Position numbers and translations under genes: made by a program. From contig NZ_JAPENX010000002.1 in the NCBI RefSeq assembly GCF_026341815.1, forward strand, positions 62,001 to 126,000: a DNA stretch of 64,000 nt, given 5' to 3'. The notes below the pieces were generated by a model that was not told where the DNA came from, searched no databases, and worked only from the letters and a program-made list of their open reading frames with translations. Every line of letters starts with the position of its first letter. Positions within the stretch are counted from its first letter, which is position 1. This document shows, one piece after another, positions 36,412 through 45,192 of the stretch. Source of the stretch: Streptomyces sp. NBC_00572 (GTDB lineage: Bacteria > Actinomycetota > Actinomycetes > Streptomycetales > Streptomycetaceae).

Positions 36412-36699
36412 GGGGGCCTCGCAAGGGGCGAATCGGTGGCTTCGAGATTGACCTCGCCCCACTACATGCCTCAGGCACCTATCTGGTCTACGCACAGTTC
36501 GGCCAATCCACCGGAACGGGGTCATCCATTCGGCAGCAGCCCGGAAGGAGGTGGCCGGCGGGCGCCACTCGTGAGTTCGACAGCCCTCAATACCCTCCCT
36601 GCATGCAGGCGGAAGCCGAGTAAGCCGCTCGCGGGGGCCGAGCGGGGCCGCACAACCCATACGGGCAGCCGTTTTGAACGGCAGACGTCGTTCAAGGGG

Positions 36700-37128
36700 T
36701 CAGACGCGCCGCAGCGGCGGCCCGGAATGGGCGGGGGACATCGTGGTCAGGACGAAGGCGTGACCGCCGGGGTCGGTGTAGCGGCGCAAGTCCGTGCGCC
36801 GGTCGGTCCGAGTTCCGTCGCGCTCGGCGGCGATGGGCCGAGCCCCGAGCGACACCGCCTCACGCTCCGCCTCATCGAGGGCGTCCGGGGCAACGAAGAT
36901 CTGCAGATGAGCCTGCTGGGAATCCTCGGGTCGCGGCCAACTCGGCGGCGCCTGCCCAGGGTCATGGCGGATCCCGAGTACCACTCCGGCATGGCCGGAG
37001 ACGAGAAGCAGGCCGTGGTCGTCTCCCGCAGGGTGCACGGTGGCGCCGAGCAGGGTCGCGAAGAAGCGCGCGAGGGGTTCCGGATCGGTGGAGTCGAGGA
37101 CGAGGACACTGGTCTTGGGAACAGGCAT
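36700..37128 (-). CDS. VOC-family protein
   Basis: 142 residues from the ATG at 37128 (MPVPKTSVLVLDSTDPEPLA). It has the paired beta-alpha-beta-beta pattern of VOC proteins: FATLLGATVHPAGDDHGLLL, then HLQIFVAPDALDEAEREAVS, ending RRYTDPGGHAFVLT. Similar small proteins are annotated as glyoxalase/bleomycin-resistance-like. Upstream, the frame runs in register into an IS5-type transposase tail (37180-37302), so the native promoter region was probably replaced by IS debris. No strong ribosome site precedes the ATG. Confidence 0.78.
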   Translation of the reverse strand: MPVPKTSVLVLDSTDPEPLARFFATLLGATVHPAGDDHGLLLVSGHAGVVLGIRHDPGQAPPSWPRPEDSQQAHLQIFVAPDALDEAEREAVSLGARPIAAERDGTRTDRRTDLRRYTDPGGHAFVLTTMSPAHSGPPLRRV

Positions 37129-37179
37129 GCATCCCGTCTGCCCCGCGGGTCCGTGGCCATGCCCCAGCTCCTGTCCGGA

Positions 37180-37302
37180 AAGCCTCGGGAGGCAGAGGCA
37201 GGCGAGGTGCATGGCCTGGTAGTGGGTGGCTCGTTTGCCGTAGCGAGTGGCCAGGGCCCGGTTCTGCTTGAGCCAGCCGCAGCAGCGCTCGACGACGTTG
37301 CT
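37180..37302 (-). pseudogene. IS5-family transposase C-terminal remnant
   Basis: The reverse strand reads NVVERCCGWLKQNRALATRY, then GKRATHYQAMHLACLCLPRL, the C-terminal signature of IS5-group DDE transposases (NxVERxFxxLKxxRxxATRYxK, with the final catalytic Glu). An upstream in-frame TGA near 37305 and the absence of the rest show it is a truncated scrap. Confidence 0.65.
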
Positions 37303-37608
37303 CCGTCAGGAGGCCGTCCTTTCGATCCGTCGGGAGGCCGTCTTTTCGAGGCGGGGGGGGGGCGATACGGGTCCGGCTCCCTGCTGAGGGTTCCGGAGGC
37401 TCGGCGGGGACGGTGCCGGCGTCTTCTTCTGCGTTGCGGGCTTCTGGAGCGACGGCGTCCGCCTTCCCCGGTCTTGGGAGCGGCGATGAGTCCGGGGAGC
37501 GGATCTGTCACCACGGACTCACCAGATGAGATGAGTCAGGCTCCGCGACTCCCGTCGACCACCCGATCGCGCCCGGTTGATCCTTCCGCGGCGGGGTAGC
37601 CAAGCCGC
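37303..37608. repeat. Imperfect 22-bp direct repeat and G-tract in an intergenic region
   Basis: CGTCAGGAGGCCGTCCTTTC (from 37304) is repeated 24 bp on, at 37328-37349, with two to three changes. An eight-or-more G run follows near 37353. The rest up to 37608 has no recognised gene; the right part is the 5' region of the acyl-CoA dehydrogenase gene. Confidence 0.5.
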
Positions 37609-39570
37609 ATGCCCCTCGACAACACATCCACCAGTGCGACCGGCTACGTGCAGCCCGACGTCGATGTCCAGGCACTGTCCACCGTGCTCGACGGCGAGTA
37701 CGCCGAGATCCGCAACCTCGTCCGGACCAACCTGTCGACGTATGCCTCCCTCCTTGAGGAGGCCGAGGAACTCGACGTCGAGGCGTTCCGCGAGCGGGTT
37801 CGTGAGGTTGTGGTCGAGATGGCTGCGACGGGCCAGACCGGCATGGGTTTCCCGGCCGCGTACGGCGGTGGCGGCGACGTCGGGGCCTCGATCGCCGCGT
37901 TCGAGACGCTGGCCTTCGGTGACCTGTCGGTCCTGGTGAAGGTCGGTGTGCAGTTCGGTCTGTTCGGCGGCGCGATCCTGCATCTCGGCACCGAACGCCA
38001 TCATGACGCCTATCTGCCGGGCCTGATCACAGGTGAGCTGATGGGCTGCTTCGCGATGACCGAGACAGGGCACGGCTCCAACGTCCAAGCCCTCGGTACC
38101 GTCGCGCGGTACGACGCCACACGCCAGGAGTTCGTCGTCACCACCCCCGGTGATCAGGCGCGTAAGGACTACATCGGCAACGCGGCCCGCCACGCCGAAC
38201 TGGCGGTCGTCTTCGCCCAGCTGGACGTGGCCGGCAAGTCCCACGGCGTCCACGCCTTCGTCGTGCCCGTCCGGGTCGGCGGCACGTCGGCGCCCGGCGT
38301 CCGTATCGAGGACGACGGCCGCAAGATGGGGCTCAACGGCGTGGACAACGGCCGCATCTGGTTCGACGATGTGCGGGTGCCGCGCGAGGCGCTCCTCAAC
38401 AGGTTCGCCGACGTCAGCCCGGAAGGTGTCTACGAGAGCTCGATCGAGAACCCCCACCGGCGTTTCTTCACCATGCTCGGCACGCTTGTGCAGGGCCGGG
38501 TCAGCGTCGGCGGTGCCGGAATCAGCGTCGCCAAGGTCGCCCTGGCGGTCGCCACCAAGTACGCCGTTCGGCGTCGGCAGTTCGGTGCGGCCTCGGAGAC
38601 CGAGGAGCAGCTACTGCTCGACTACGGCCTGCATCAGCGCCGCTTGCTGCCGCTGATTGCCCGGACGTACGCGCTGCATTTCGCTCAGGACGGCGTTCGC
38701 TCGCACCTGCACGACGTCTTCTCCGGCATCGCGGATGACGCGGAGGCGCGGCGTCGGCTCGAGTCACGGGCCGCGGGCCTGAAGGCTCTCGCCACGTGGC
38801 ACGCTACTCGGGTCGTCCAGGAGTGCCGCGAGGCGTGCGGCGGCGCCGGATATCTCGCCGTCAATCGGTTCGCCGCGCTCAAGAGCGACAGCGATGTCTT
38901 CACCACCTTCGAGGGCGACAACCACGTCCTGCTGCAGCTCGTCGCCAAGGGATTGCTCACCGATCAGGCGAGCGCGTTCGAGGACCTCGACCAGGCCGGC
39001 ATGGTCCGCTACGTCACCAGCCTCGCACTCGAGACGCTCCTGGAGCGGACCTCCGTCCACAAGATGCTCGAGCGAGTACGCGACCTGCTGCCCGGTGGCG
39101 ACGAGTGGGACCGGGAAGCCGGTCTCCTCGACTCGGAGTACCAGCTCGCCATGGTCCGCTTCCGTGAGGAGCACATGCTGGCCGGCCTGGCCCGTCGGAT
39201 CAAACGCGGGATCGACCAGAAGCGCGATCCCGGTGTGGTCTTCTCACAAGTGCAGGACCACGTCGTCGCTCTCGCCCGCGCCCACGTCGAGCGGCTCGTG
39301 ACGGAGGCCTTCGTGGATAAGGTACGCGCGATGCCCGAGGGCGACGAGAAGGTCGCGCTGGCATTGCTGTGCGACCTGTTCGCCCTGTCGACGATCGAAG
39401 CGGACCGGGCATGGTTCATGGAACACGGTCGACTGACCGTACAACGTTCTAAATCGATCAGCCGTGAGGTGAACGACCTCTGCCGCAAGGTCCGCCCCCT
39501 CGCGGTCGACCTCGTTGACGCGTGGGGCATCCCGCCCGAGATGTTGCGCGCGCCCGATCTCGTGGGCTGA
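37609..39570 (+). CDS. Acyl-CoA dehydrogenase/oxidase-family flavoenzyme
   Basis: 653 residues, longer than the usual ~380-residue acyl-CoA dehydrogenases and closer to acyl-CoA oxidase-like members with an extra C-terminal domain. FAD/substrate signatures: GCFAMTETGHGSNVQALGTV (mid-domain), PRRxF-like region FFTMLGTLVQGRVSVGGAGI, CREACGGAGYLAVNRFAAL and TTFEGDNHVLLQLVAKGLL, where the Glu of FEGDN is in the position of the oxidase catalytic base. The C-terminal 170 residues (ARAHVERLVTEAFVDKVRAM) are helical as in acyl-CoA oxidases. It should take part in beta-oxidation of fatty-acyl-CoA. The ATG at 37609 lacks a strong ribosome site. Monocistronic, convergent with the nucleoside hydrolase. 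Confidence 0.9.
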   Translation: MPLDNTSTSATGYVQPDVDVQALSTVLDGEYAEIRNLVRTNLSTYASLLEEAEELDVEAFRERVREVVVEMAATGQTGMGFPAAYGGGGDVGASIAAFETLAFGDLSVLVKVGVQFGLFGGAILHLGTERHHDAYLPGLITGELMGCFAMTETGHGSNVQALGTVARYDATRQEFVVTTPGDQARKDYIGNAARHAELAVVFAQLDVAGKSHGVHAFVVPVRVGGTSAPGVRIEDDGRKMGLNGVDNGRIWFDDVRVPREALLNRFADVSPEGVYESSIENPHRRFFTMLGTLVQGRVSVGGAGISVAKVALAVATKYAVRRRQFGAASETEEQLLLDYGLHQRRLLPLIARTYALHFAQDGVRSHLHDVFSGIADDAEARRRLESRAAGLKALATWHATRVVQECREACGGAGYLAVNRFAALKSDSDVFTTFEGDNHVLLQLVAKGLLTDQASAFEDLDQAGMVRYVTSLALETLLERTSVHKMLERVRDLLPGGDEWDREAGLLDSEYQLAMVRFREEHMLAGLARRIKRGIDQKRDPGVVFSQVQDHVVALARAHVERLVTEAFVDKVRAMPEGDEKVALALLCDLFALSTIEADRAWFMEHGRLTVQRSKSISREVNDLCRKVRPLAVDLVDAWGIPPEMLRAPDLVG

Positions 39571-39740
39571 GCCGTGCAGCCTCCCGAAACCGCCTGTGCC
39601 GGCGGGGCTGCTCGTCGGTGACGATCCCAGGAGTTCGTGCGCTCGGCGGCAGCCGCGGGACTCGCTCCGGCGACCTGCTCGAAGGCGGGCGTAGAGCCGC
39701 CACGGCCGCCACGGCCATGCGCAACAAACAGGTCGTCGAT

Positions 39741-40685
39741 TCACCTGCTGCCGAGTACTCGCACAGCCTCCACGATCAGCGCCCAGAACCCGTCAGTGTC
39801 CACCTCCATGCCGACCTCGGTGTCGGCGGGCCTGCCGGTCACACCGTGCAGGTCCACCACCGTCGCGCCCCGTGTGTGGGTGCCGGCCAGCTCCACCGTC
39901 ACCGCTGCCCGCACCAGGCTGACGAGCGAGGGGTTGATCAGGTGGGCGACGGTGAGCGGGTCATGCAGTGGGGGCGCATCGAAGCCGTAGACCTCTCGGT
40001 AGGTGGACGCGAAGTAGGTGAGCAGGTCGACGCAGAGCCCACTCAGCGGGGTCCCGAGCCCGGCGATCCGGGCGACGACCTCGGGGGTGGCCCGCACCTG
40101 ATGGGTGGCGTTGAGACCGAACATCGTCACCGGCAGCCCGCTGCGGAAGACGATGTCCGCGGCTTCCGGGTCGCAAAGGATGTTGAACTCGGCCGCGGGC
40201 GTGGTGTTGCCGCGCCCCGTCGAGCCGCCCATGAGCACGATCCGCTCGATCCGCGACGCGAGCTCGGGGTAGGCGAGCAGGAAGACCGCGATGTTGGTGA
40301 GCGGTCCGGTCGGCACCAGCGTCACCGGCGCCGGGTGCGCGAGCAGGGTCTCCCGGATGAGGGTGAGTGCGTCGCGCGGGTCCTGCCGGACCTCCGGTTC
40401 GCTCGCTCCGAAGCCGGGCCCGTCCAGGCCGGAGGGGCCGTGGATGTTCTCGGCGATCCGGCACGGTCCGTGGAGAGGTCGATCCCTTCCCGCCGCGATC
40501 GGTACACCCCGGATCCCGGCCACCGAACACACCCGGCGGGCGTTGAGTGTGGTCTTCTCCAGGGTCTGGTTACCCGCGACGGTGGTGATGGCGAGCAGCT
40601 CGATGGCGGGGTTCGCGGCGGCCAGCAGAATGTTGAAGGCGTCGTCATGACCGGGATCGCAGTCGAGGATCACGGGGATAGGCAT
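39741..40685 (-). CDS. Inosine-uridine preferring nucleoside hydrolase family protein
   Basis: 314 residues. The N-terminus PIPVILDCDPGHDDAFNILL carries the calcium-binding DxDPGxDDA cluster diagnostic of nucleoside hydrolases, which split the N-glycosidic bond of (purine or pyrimidine) ribonucleosides. Further motifs: ITTVAGNQTLEKTTLNA, VPTGPLTNIAVFLL, IVLMGGSTGRGNTTPAAEFN (active-site Asn and Glu) and FDAPPLHDPLTVAHLINP (late Ca2+ Asp). The start is ATG at 40685; a codon six residues upstream is also possible. Length and motifs are complete, so it should be active in nucleoside salvage. Confidence 0.92.
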   Translation of the reverse strand: MPIPVILDCDPGHDDAFNILLAAANPAIELLAITTVAGNQTLEKTTLNARRVCSVAGIRGVPIAAGRDRPLHGPCRIAENIHGPSGLDGPGFGASEPEVRQDPRDALTLIRETLLAHPAPVTLVPTGPLTNIAVFLLAYPELASRIERIVLMGGSTGRGNTTPAAEFNILCDPEAADIVFRSGLPVTMFGLNATHQVRATPEVVARIAGLGTPLSGLCVDLLTYFASTYREVYGFDAPPLHDPLTVAHLINPSLVSLVRAAVTVELAGTHTRGATVVDLHGVTGRPADTEVGMEVDTDGFWALIVEAVRVLGSR

Positions 40686-40933
40686 GTCTTCACCGTCCCA
40701 CATGGGGACCGTCGCGCGAAGGGGAGGCGACGCCGGTCGTGTGAGGCCCTCCGGATGGGCGAGTCGATCACCGCAACCGACCCGCCCGGGTTCCCAGCCG
40801 CCTCCGCAACGAGTTCAGGGGAGGCGACTGCAGGATGCGACGCCGCTCGGCCGGCATGTCCCCCATGCGAGCACTCCTTCGTCTGGTTCGTCCGAGGAGG
40901 TCAGCGCCGCCCCGCTGGGAGCAGCATATTTTC

Positions 40934-41239
40934 ATGGCTTCCCCCTCCAAGATCGTCCCTCCTGAGACCGAGCTGACCGAGCTGACCGAGCTGACCGAGC
41001 TGACCGAGCTGACCGAGGACGATATCTACGGCGCGCTCGGGCTGATGGAGACGATGACCGTCGGTTCGATCACCGACCTGGACGTGACCGATCACTACAC
41101 CGAGGCCCTGGGTCGGCGTACGCGTCCGGGGTGCTCAGTCAGGTACGGGGGAACGTGCCCAGCGACCGGCCGGCTCGGGGCTCGAAATCGCCGTCAGGGC
41201 TCAAGGGGTGATGATGACCTTGCCTCGGGTCCGTCCTGA
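40934..41239 (+). CDS. Hypothetical protein with (Thr-Glu-Leu) repeat, probably truncated
   Basis: ATG at 40934 begins MASPSKIVPPETELTELTEL, five T-E-L units encoded by a 9-bp tandem repeat. Next comes DDIYGALGLMETMTVGSITD, then LDVTDHYTEALGRR, which is protein-like. After about residue 65 the composition turns Arg/Gly-rich and the frame runs into the 3' end of the convergent oxidoreductase gene, so the C-terminus is probably out of frame. The family is not recognised. No clear ribosome site. Confidence 0.4.
   Translation: MASPSKIVPPETELTELTELTELTELTEDDIYGALGLMETMTVGSITDLDVTDHYTEALGRRTRPGCSVRYGGTCPATGRLGARNRRQGSRGDDDLASGPS
40971..41015 (+). repeat. Five exact copies of the 9-bp unit GAGCTGACC
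   Basis: GAGCTGACC is repeated at 40971, 40980, 40989, 40998 and 41007, with a related GAGACC before and GAGGACGAT after. Because the unit is a multiple of three, copy-number changes keep frame and only alter the number of Thr-Glu-Leu units. Confidence 0.85.
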
Positions 41240-42133
41240 TTCGCCGAGGTGGTGCACATCCGCGAGGTCGGCCAGTGGACGTGACTCGCTGATGTCGATG
41301 CCGAGCGCGGCCGCGTCGACGAGTTCCACGAGCGCTGCGAGATGTGCGACATCGTTGCGGGCGACCATGTGGATTGCGCTCACCTCGGCATCGGCAGCCG
41401 GTTCCACCCGGGTTGCGATCGAGATGATCCTCCCGCCCGGGCGTACCAGAGCCGCCAGAGCTGCGGCGTCCGGCGGGCTCAGCGGGACCAGATTGAGCAG
41501 AGTGTCCACCGGACCGTCGAGCGCGGCGCCCACCGGCCCGGAGGTGTAGTCGATCACTTGGTCCGCCCCCTGCCTCAGGACCGCCTCGGTGCTCCGAGGA
41601 CTGGCCGTGGCAATCACCTCAGCCCCTGCCTGCTTGGCAAGCTGTGTCACGAAGCCTCCGACGCCGCCGCCCGCGCCGTTGACGAGCACCCGGTGACCAG
41701 CGGCAACCTTCCCGTGCTCGAAAACCGCCTGCCAGGCCGTAAGACCGGCCACGGGAAGGGCCGCAGCGTTCGCGAGAGCGATCGACGTCGGCGCCGCGAC
41801 GAGCAGGGCGGCGGGCGCCCTGACGTACTCGGCAGCCGCACCCCCGCTGTCGAGCCGCCCGATGACCCGGTCACCGACGGCGAAGCCCTCCGCCCCCGCG
41901 CCGATCTCGGCCACGGTGCCGGCGACGTCCCAGCCGAGCGCGTAAGGCAGGTCCACGGGGAGGTACGCCTGCAGCATCCCGGCGCGCAGAGCGGCCTCGC
42001 TGGGATTGAACGAAGTCGCGGCGACATGGACGACTACTTCGCCGAAGGCGGGCTGCGGACGGGGAACGGAATCGTGGCGGATCACGGAGGTATCGCCGAA
42101 CTCGTGGATACGCGCGGTCTTCATCATCGTCAT
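41201..42133 (-). CDS. Zinc-independent MDR-family NADP-dependent quinone oxidoreductase-like protein
   Basis: 310 residues of the medium-chain dehydrogenase family. The N-terminal GroES-like half has EVVVHVAATSFNPSEAALRA and YALGWDVAGTVAEIGAGAEG. The Rossmann half has VLVNGAGGGVGGFVTQLAKQ (AxGGVG nucleotide-binding loop) and QGADQVIDYTSGPV, and ends GRTRGKVIITP. The Cys/His ligands of zinc alcohol dehydrogenases are missing, as in quinone reductases. It starts at ATG 42133 and is divergent, 90 nt away, from an AraC-type regulator that may control it. Confidence 0.9.
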   Translation of the reverse strand: MTMMKTARIHEFGDTSVIRHDSVPRPQPAFGEVVVHVAATSFNPSEAALRAGMLQAYLPVDLPYALGWDVAGTVAEIGAGAEGFAVGDRVIGRLDSGGAAAEYVRAPAALLVAAPTSIALANAAALPVAGLTAWQAVFEHGKVAAGHRVLVNGAGGGVGGFVTQLAKQAGAEVIATASPRSTEAVLRQGADQVIDYTSGPVGAALDGPVDTLLNLVPLSPPDAAALAALVRPGGRIISIATRVEPAADAEVSAIHMVARNDVAHLAALVELVDAAALGIDISESRPLADLADVHHLGESGRTRGKVIITP

Positions 42134-42223
42134 GCCGCAAACCTACGGACCACGCAAGGAGACGATCCATGCGTCAGGCTGCCCACTTCATGCGCGTACG
42201 TCTCGCGCCCCTAGTCTCAGCAC

Positions 42224-43177
42224 ATGGATGTACTCAGCGATGTGGTCGCGGTGACACGGACCGGTCGGCCCCGGTCGGCGCACGTGCGGTGGCATGCCCC
42301 GTGGGGACAGGAGTTCGCCTCCGTCCCCGGGTCGGCGGGCTTCCAGGTGATCCTGCAGGGTTCCTGCTGGCTGCTGCCCCCGGACGCTGAGCCCGTCCAA
42401 CTGAGCCCGGGCGATGTGGTGTTCCTCCCCCACGGCAGCGGGCACACCCTGGCCGACAGCCCCGAAACCCTGGTGACAGCCCCTGCCTGCGACCCCGACG
42501 ACCACGAGCTGTACGACGCCTACGCCTCGGACAGCATCGACCGGAGCGGAGACCTCGGTCCGGCCACCGTCGTGCTCTGCGGGGCCTACCGACTCGACCC
42601 GTCCCGCACTCACCCGCTGCTGCTGACCCTCCCCGATCTGATCCACTTGCCGGCGCAGTCGGACAGCCATCCCGAGTTGCGCTCGGCAGTGGCACTCCTG
42701 GCCGCCGAGTTGGAAACACCGCGCCTGGGCACGGACGCGGCCGTCCCCGCGCTCCTGGACGCACTCCTGCTGTACATCCTGCGCATCTGGTTCAAAGAGC
42801 AGCCTGCTCGGGAGAACACCACGGGATGGGCCGCCGCACTGAACGACCCGCCTGTCACCGCCGCCCTCCACGCCATCCACCGAGACCCGGCGGCACCCTG
42901 GACCGTGGCAAAACTCGCTGCGGACGCCGGGCTCTCCCGGGCACCCTTCGCCAGACGCTTTGCCAAGCTGGTCGGCCAACCGCCCCTCGGCTACCTGACC
43001 TGGTGGCGGATGACCACGGCGGCGCGCCTGCTACGGACTTCGGACGCACCGCTGAGATCCATCGCCACCCAAGTGGGCTACACATCCGAGTTCGCCTTCG
43101 CCAACGCGTTCAAACGCACGCACGGAACCCCACCCGGCATGTACCGGCGGAGACCTGATCCGGAACGGCAAACCTGA
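42224..43177 (+). CDS. AraC-family transcriptional regulator with cupin sensor domain
   Basis: 317 residues. The N-terminal half is a cupin (GFQVILQGSCWLLPPDAEPV, then LSPGDVVFLPHGSGHTLAD). The C-terminal 100 residues are a tandem HTH: WTVAKLAADAGLSRAPFARR, FAKLVGQPPLGYLTWWRM and SIATQVGYTSEFAFANAFKR, ending with the PGMYRRR tail. Family members usually sense small organic molecules through the cupin and act on the adjacent oxidoreductase. The divergent gene here (41201-42133) is exactly such an oxidoreductase, 90 nt away. The ATG at 42224 is adequate. Confidence 0.91.
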   Translation: MDVLSDVVAVTRTGRPRSAHVRWHAPWGQEFASVPGSAGFQVILQGSCWLLPPDAEPVQLSPGDVVFLPHGSGHTLADSPETLVTAPACDPDDHELYDAYASDSIDRSGDLGPATVVLCGAYRLDPSRTHPLLLTLPDLIHLPAQSDSHPELRSAVALLAAELETPRLGTDAAVPALLDALLLYILRIWFKEQPARENTTGWAAALNDPPVTAALHAIHRDPAAPWTVAKLAADAGLSRAPFARRFAKLVGQPPLGYLTWWRMTTAARLLRTSDAPLRSIATQVGYTSEFAFANAFKRTHGTPPGMYRRRPDPERQT

Positions 43178-43187
43178 GCAAGTTTCA

Positions 43188-43880
43188 GTGGCTCTGTCGC
43201 TGATCTTGTGGTGCTGGGCGGCTGATCTGGGCATTCTCCGAGTGTGCGGTTCTGGGGGTTTGACGCGGTTGTTTCCGCATCTTTCGGGTGTGGTGGTGGA
43301 GTCGATCTCGCGGGACGCGGGTGTGGTCACGTTTCGTACGCGGGCCCGGGCAGACGTGGCGAGATGCCCGCGGTGCAGGTCGCTGTCGTGGCGGGTGCAC
43401 GGCCGGTACGAGCGCCGCCTGGCGGACTCCGCCGTGGGCACGACGCCGGTGGTGATCCGGCTGATGGTCCGTCAGTTCACGTGCCCCAGCCCCGGATTCC
43501 CGACAGTGACTTCCGCCGACCAGACTCCGGGCCTGACCAGTCCTCATGCCCGACACACCCCAGTACTGCGCAAGCTGCCGGCGCGGGTCGCTGTGGTGCC
43601 GGCCGACCGGGCCGGAGCCCGCCCGGCCCGGTGGATGGGGATGCCGGTTGCGGAGGACACCCTGCTACGGCTTCTGCGTACTCCGACGGTGAGGAACCCG
43701 GGGCGGTGCGGGTTCTGGGGGTGGACGAGTTCGCACTGCTCAAGGGTCACAACTACGCGACGCTGCTGGTCGACCTCGAAGCCCGCCGCCCGATCGACGT
43801 CCTGCCCGGGCGGGAGGCCGAGACGGGCGCCCGGTGGCTCGAAGGCCCCCGGAGGTGAAGACCGTCTGTCGCGACCGGGA
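43188..43880 (+). pseudogene. ISL3-family transposase, frameshifted and truncated
   Basis: The first frame reads LTRLFPHLSGVVVESISRDA and CPRCRSLSWRVHGRYERRLA, a CxxC zinc ribbon typical of ISL3 transposases, then RKLPARVAVVPADRAGARPA. Near 43680 homology moves to another frame: RVLGVDEFALLKGHNYATLL (start of the DDE domain, V-D-E-F), then EARRPIDVLPGREAETGARW. A third frame gives PEVKTVCRDRE at the end. Only about the first 40 percent of the transposase remains, with two frameshifts. The sequence GGCTCTGTCGCTGATCTTG at 43190 may be its left inverted repeat. Confidence 0.7.
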
Positions 43881-43881
43881 G

Positions 43882-43975
43882 CTTCGACCCTGACTACTAC
43901 CGGCGCCGCAACGAGGTCGACCGGACCATCACCGCCTGAAGAACTCCCGTGCTGGCCACCACGGGGGCACGCCGC
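43882..43975 (+). pseudogene. IS5/DDE transposase scrap fused to the ISL3 remnant
   Basis: Right after the ISL3 frame, SFDPDYYRRRNEVDRTITA followed by a frameshifted RLKNSRA reads as the DPxxYxxRNxVERxIxxLKxxRAxATRY end of an IS5-type transposase. It ends as abruptly as it begins. The junction between the two transposase families is at about 43880. Confidence 0.55.
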
Positions 43976-44345
43976 CAGGGCACGCAGGGGCGGCGGTGCC
44001 CTCCCAGAAGATCGAGATGGCGCACCAGGCAACACCGAGGAGCGTCACCGCGAGGGCAAGGGCACGGAGAAGCGGAAGGGTCCCGAGAATGGCGCCCACC
44101 GCGACCCAGACCAGCAGCAGGGTTGTCCAGAGACCCGGGATGAACAGCCAAAGCAGGAAGCCGCTGTTGGCCGCGTTGTTCACTCCCACGTCGCAGGCGT
44201 TCCACGACCTGCCCAGAAGCATGGCAGTGGACACCGTGAGCACCAGCGCCACCGCTGCCCCGAGGCGACCATGCAGCCGTCGACTTTCCACAGTTCCCCG
44301 TTCGCCGTCCGCTGCGGGAAGTACCCGACCCGCAACGCTCGTCAC
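43929..44345 (-). CDS. Small membrane protein, C-terminus read into IS debris
   Basis: 138 residues from a GTG at 44345. Three hydrophobic segments are clear: LGAAVALVLTVSTAMLLG, FLLWLFIPGLWTTLLLVWVA and LLRALALAVTLLGVAWCAI. The loop between the first two has SWNACDVGVNNAANSG. The last dozen residues (PWWPAREFFRR) are encoded by the complement of the IS5 fragment at 43929-43975, so the native C-terminus was probably replaced by the insertion. Function unknown; no operon partner. Confidence 0.6.
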   Translation of the reverse strand: MTSVAGRVLPAADGERGTVESRRLHGRLGAAVALVLTVSTAMLLGRSWNACDVGVNNAANSGFLLWLFIPGLWTTLLLVWVAVGAILGTLPLLRALALAVTLLGVAWCAISIFWEGTAAPACPGGVPPWWPAREFFRR

Positions 44346-44525
44346 TGCCGCGTCCGCTCAGTCCGCTCAGTCCGCCAGCGCTGACCAACAGGGATCGGAC
44401 ACTCCGTGATCCTAGTAATCACATGATCCGCCTGGCAGTGCCTATAAGGGCTGTCCCATAACTGGGCGGCACCCCCTGCCGATACCGGATCGGACCGTGT
44501 CAGTGGCTGGTGACAGGATCGAGGG

Positions 44526-45149
44526 GTGCTGATCAAGGGATACGACGTCGGCCCGTTGGTGCCGGGCGAGTCACTGCTGGGCCACCCTGGCTTCTGGTCG
44601 AATTACCTCTTGGCGATGTGTAGCGACGGGGAGTGTGCCGAGCGCCCGGTTCCGGAGTGGTTCGGTGAGGACGGCGCCGATGCCGATGCCCTGTCCGAGG
44701 TCCTCTTCGATCCTGAACACTGGCCAGTGTTCAGAGTGCCGGCAGAGGACGGCCCCGGAGCCGTGGTGATCTACCGAAACGTGGATGGCGACTACGGCAC
44801 CGACTACCTCCTCACCCATCCGGGCAGAAGCCACGTCGACCAGATCGCAAGGTGGGACGGAGACTTCTCGGGCACTGGGCTGGCATGGCACGAACTGATC
44901 CGGATCGCTGACAGCCCGTCCCTTGCGGCCGAAGGCGTCCAGGACACGGCCACCCGCTTCCTGCTGCTACTTCCCCTCCTCACCGACCCGGACGTGCCCG
45001 ACACAGCATCGGCAAGGCTCATCGCCGCCCTGACCGTGGTCGGTGCGCCGCAGGACACTGCCTCCATCGCGGCGGAGCACCTGCTGGCCCACCTCACCAG
45101 GAGATCACGACACGACCCCACGTGGGCGTCTCCGCTGAGCGGCAGCTGA
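44526..45149 (+). CDS. Hypothetical protein (207 aa)
   Basis: GTG at 44526 with GAGG immediately upstream. The product begins LIKGYDVGPLVPGESLLGHP and includes NVDGDYGTDYLLTHPGRSHV, WDGDFSGTGLAWHELIRIAD and LLPLLTDPDVPDTASARLI. It is acidic and soluble, with an alpha-beta N-terminal half and a helical C-terminal half. I do not recognise the family. It is isolated between IS remnants, on the same strand as both, and could be cargo or a survivor of a larger locus. Confidence 0.7.
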   Translation: MLIKGYDVGPLVPGESLLGHPGFWSNYLLAMCSDGECAERPVPEWFGEDGADADALSEVLFDPEHWPVFRVPAEDGPGAVVIYRNVDGDYGTDYLLTHPGRSHVDQIARWDGDFSGTGLAWHELIRIADSPSLAAEGVQDTATRFLLLLPLLTDPDVPDTASARLIAALTVVGAPQDTASIAAEHLLAHLTRRSRHDPTWASPLSGS

Positions 45150-45192
45150 GAGGCGGACCGAGCCGCCGGTCACCCCATGGAACGATCTTGGT

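Noticed and set aside
44526..45149. Immunity protein for a polymorphic toxin.
   Set aside because: Size and acidity fit, but no motif or toxin neighbour supports it.
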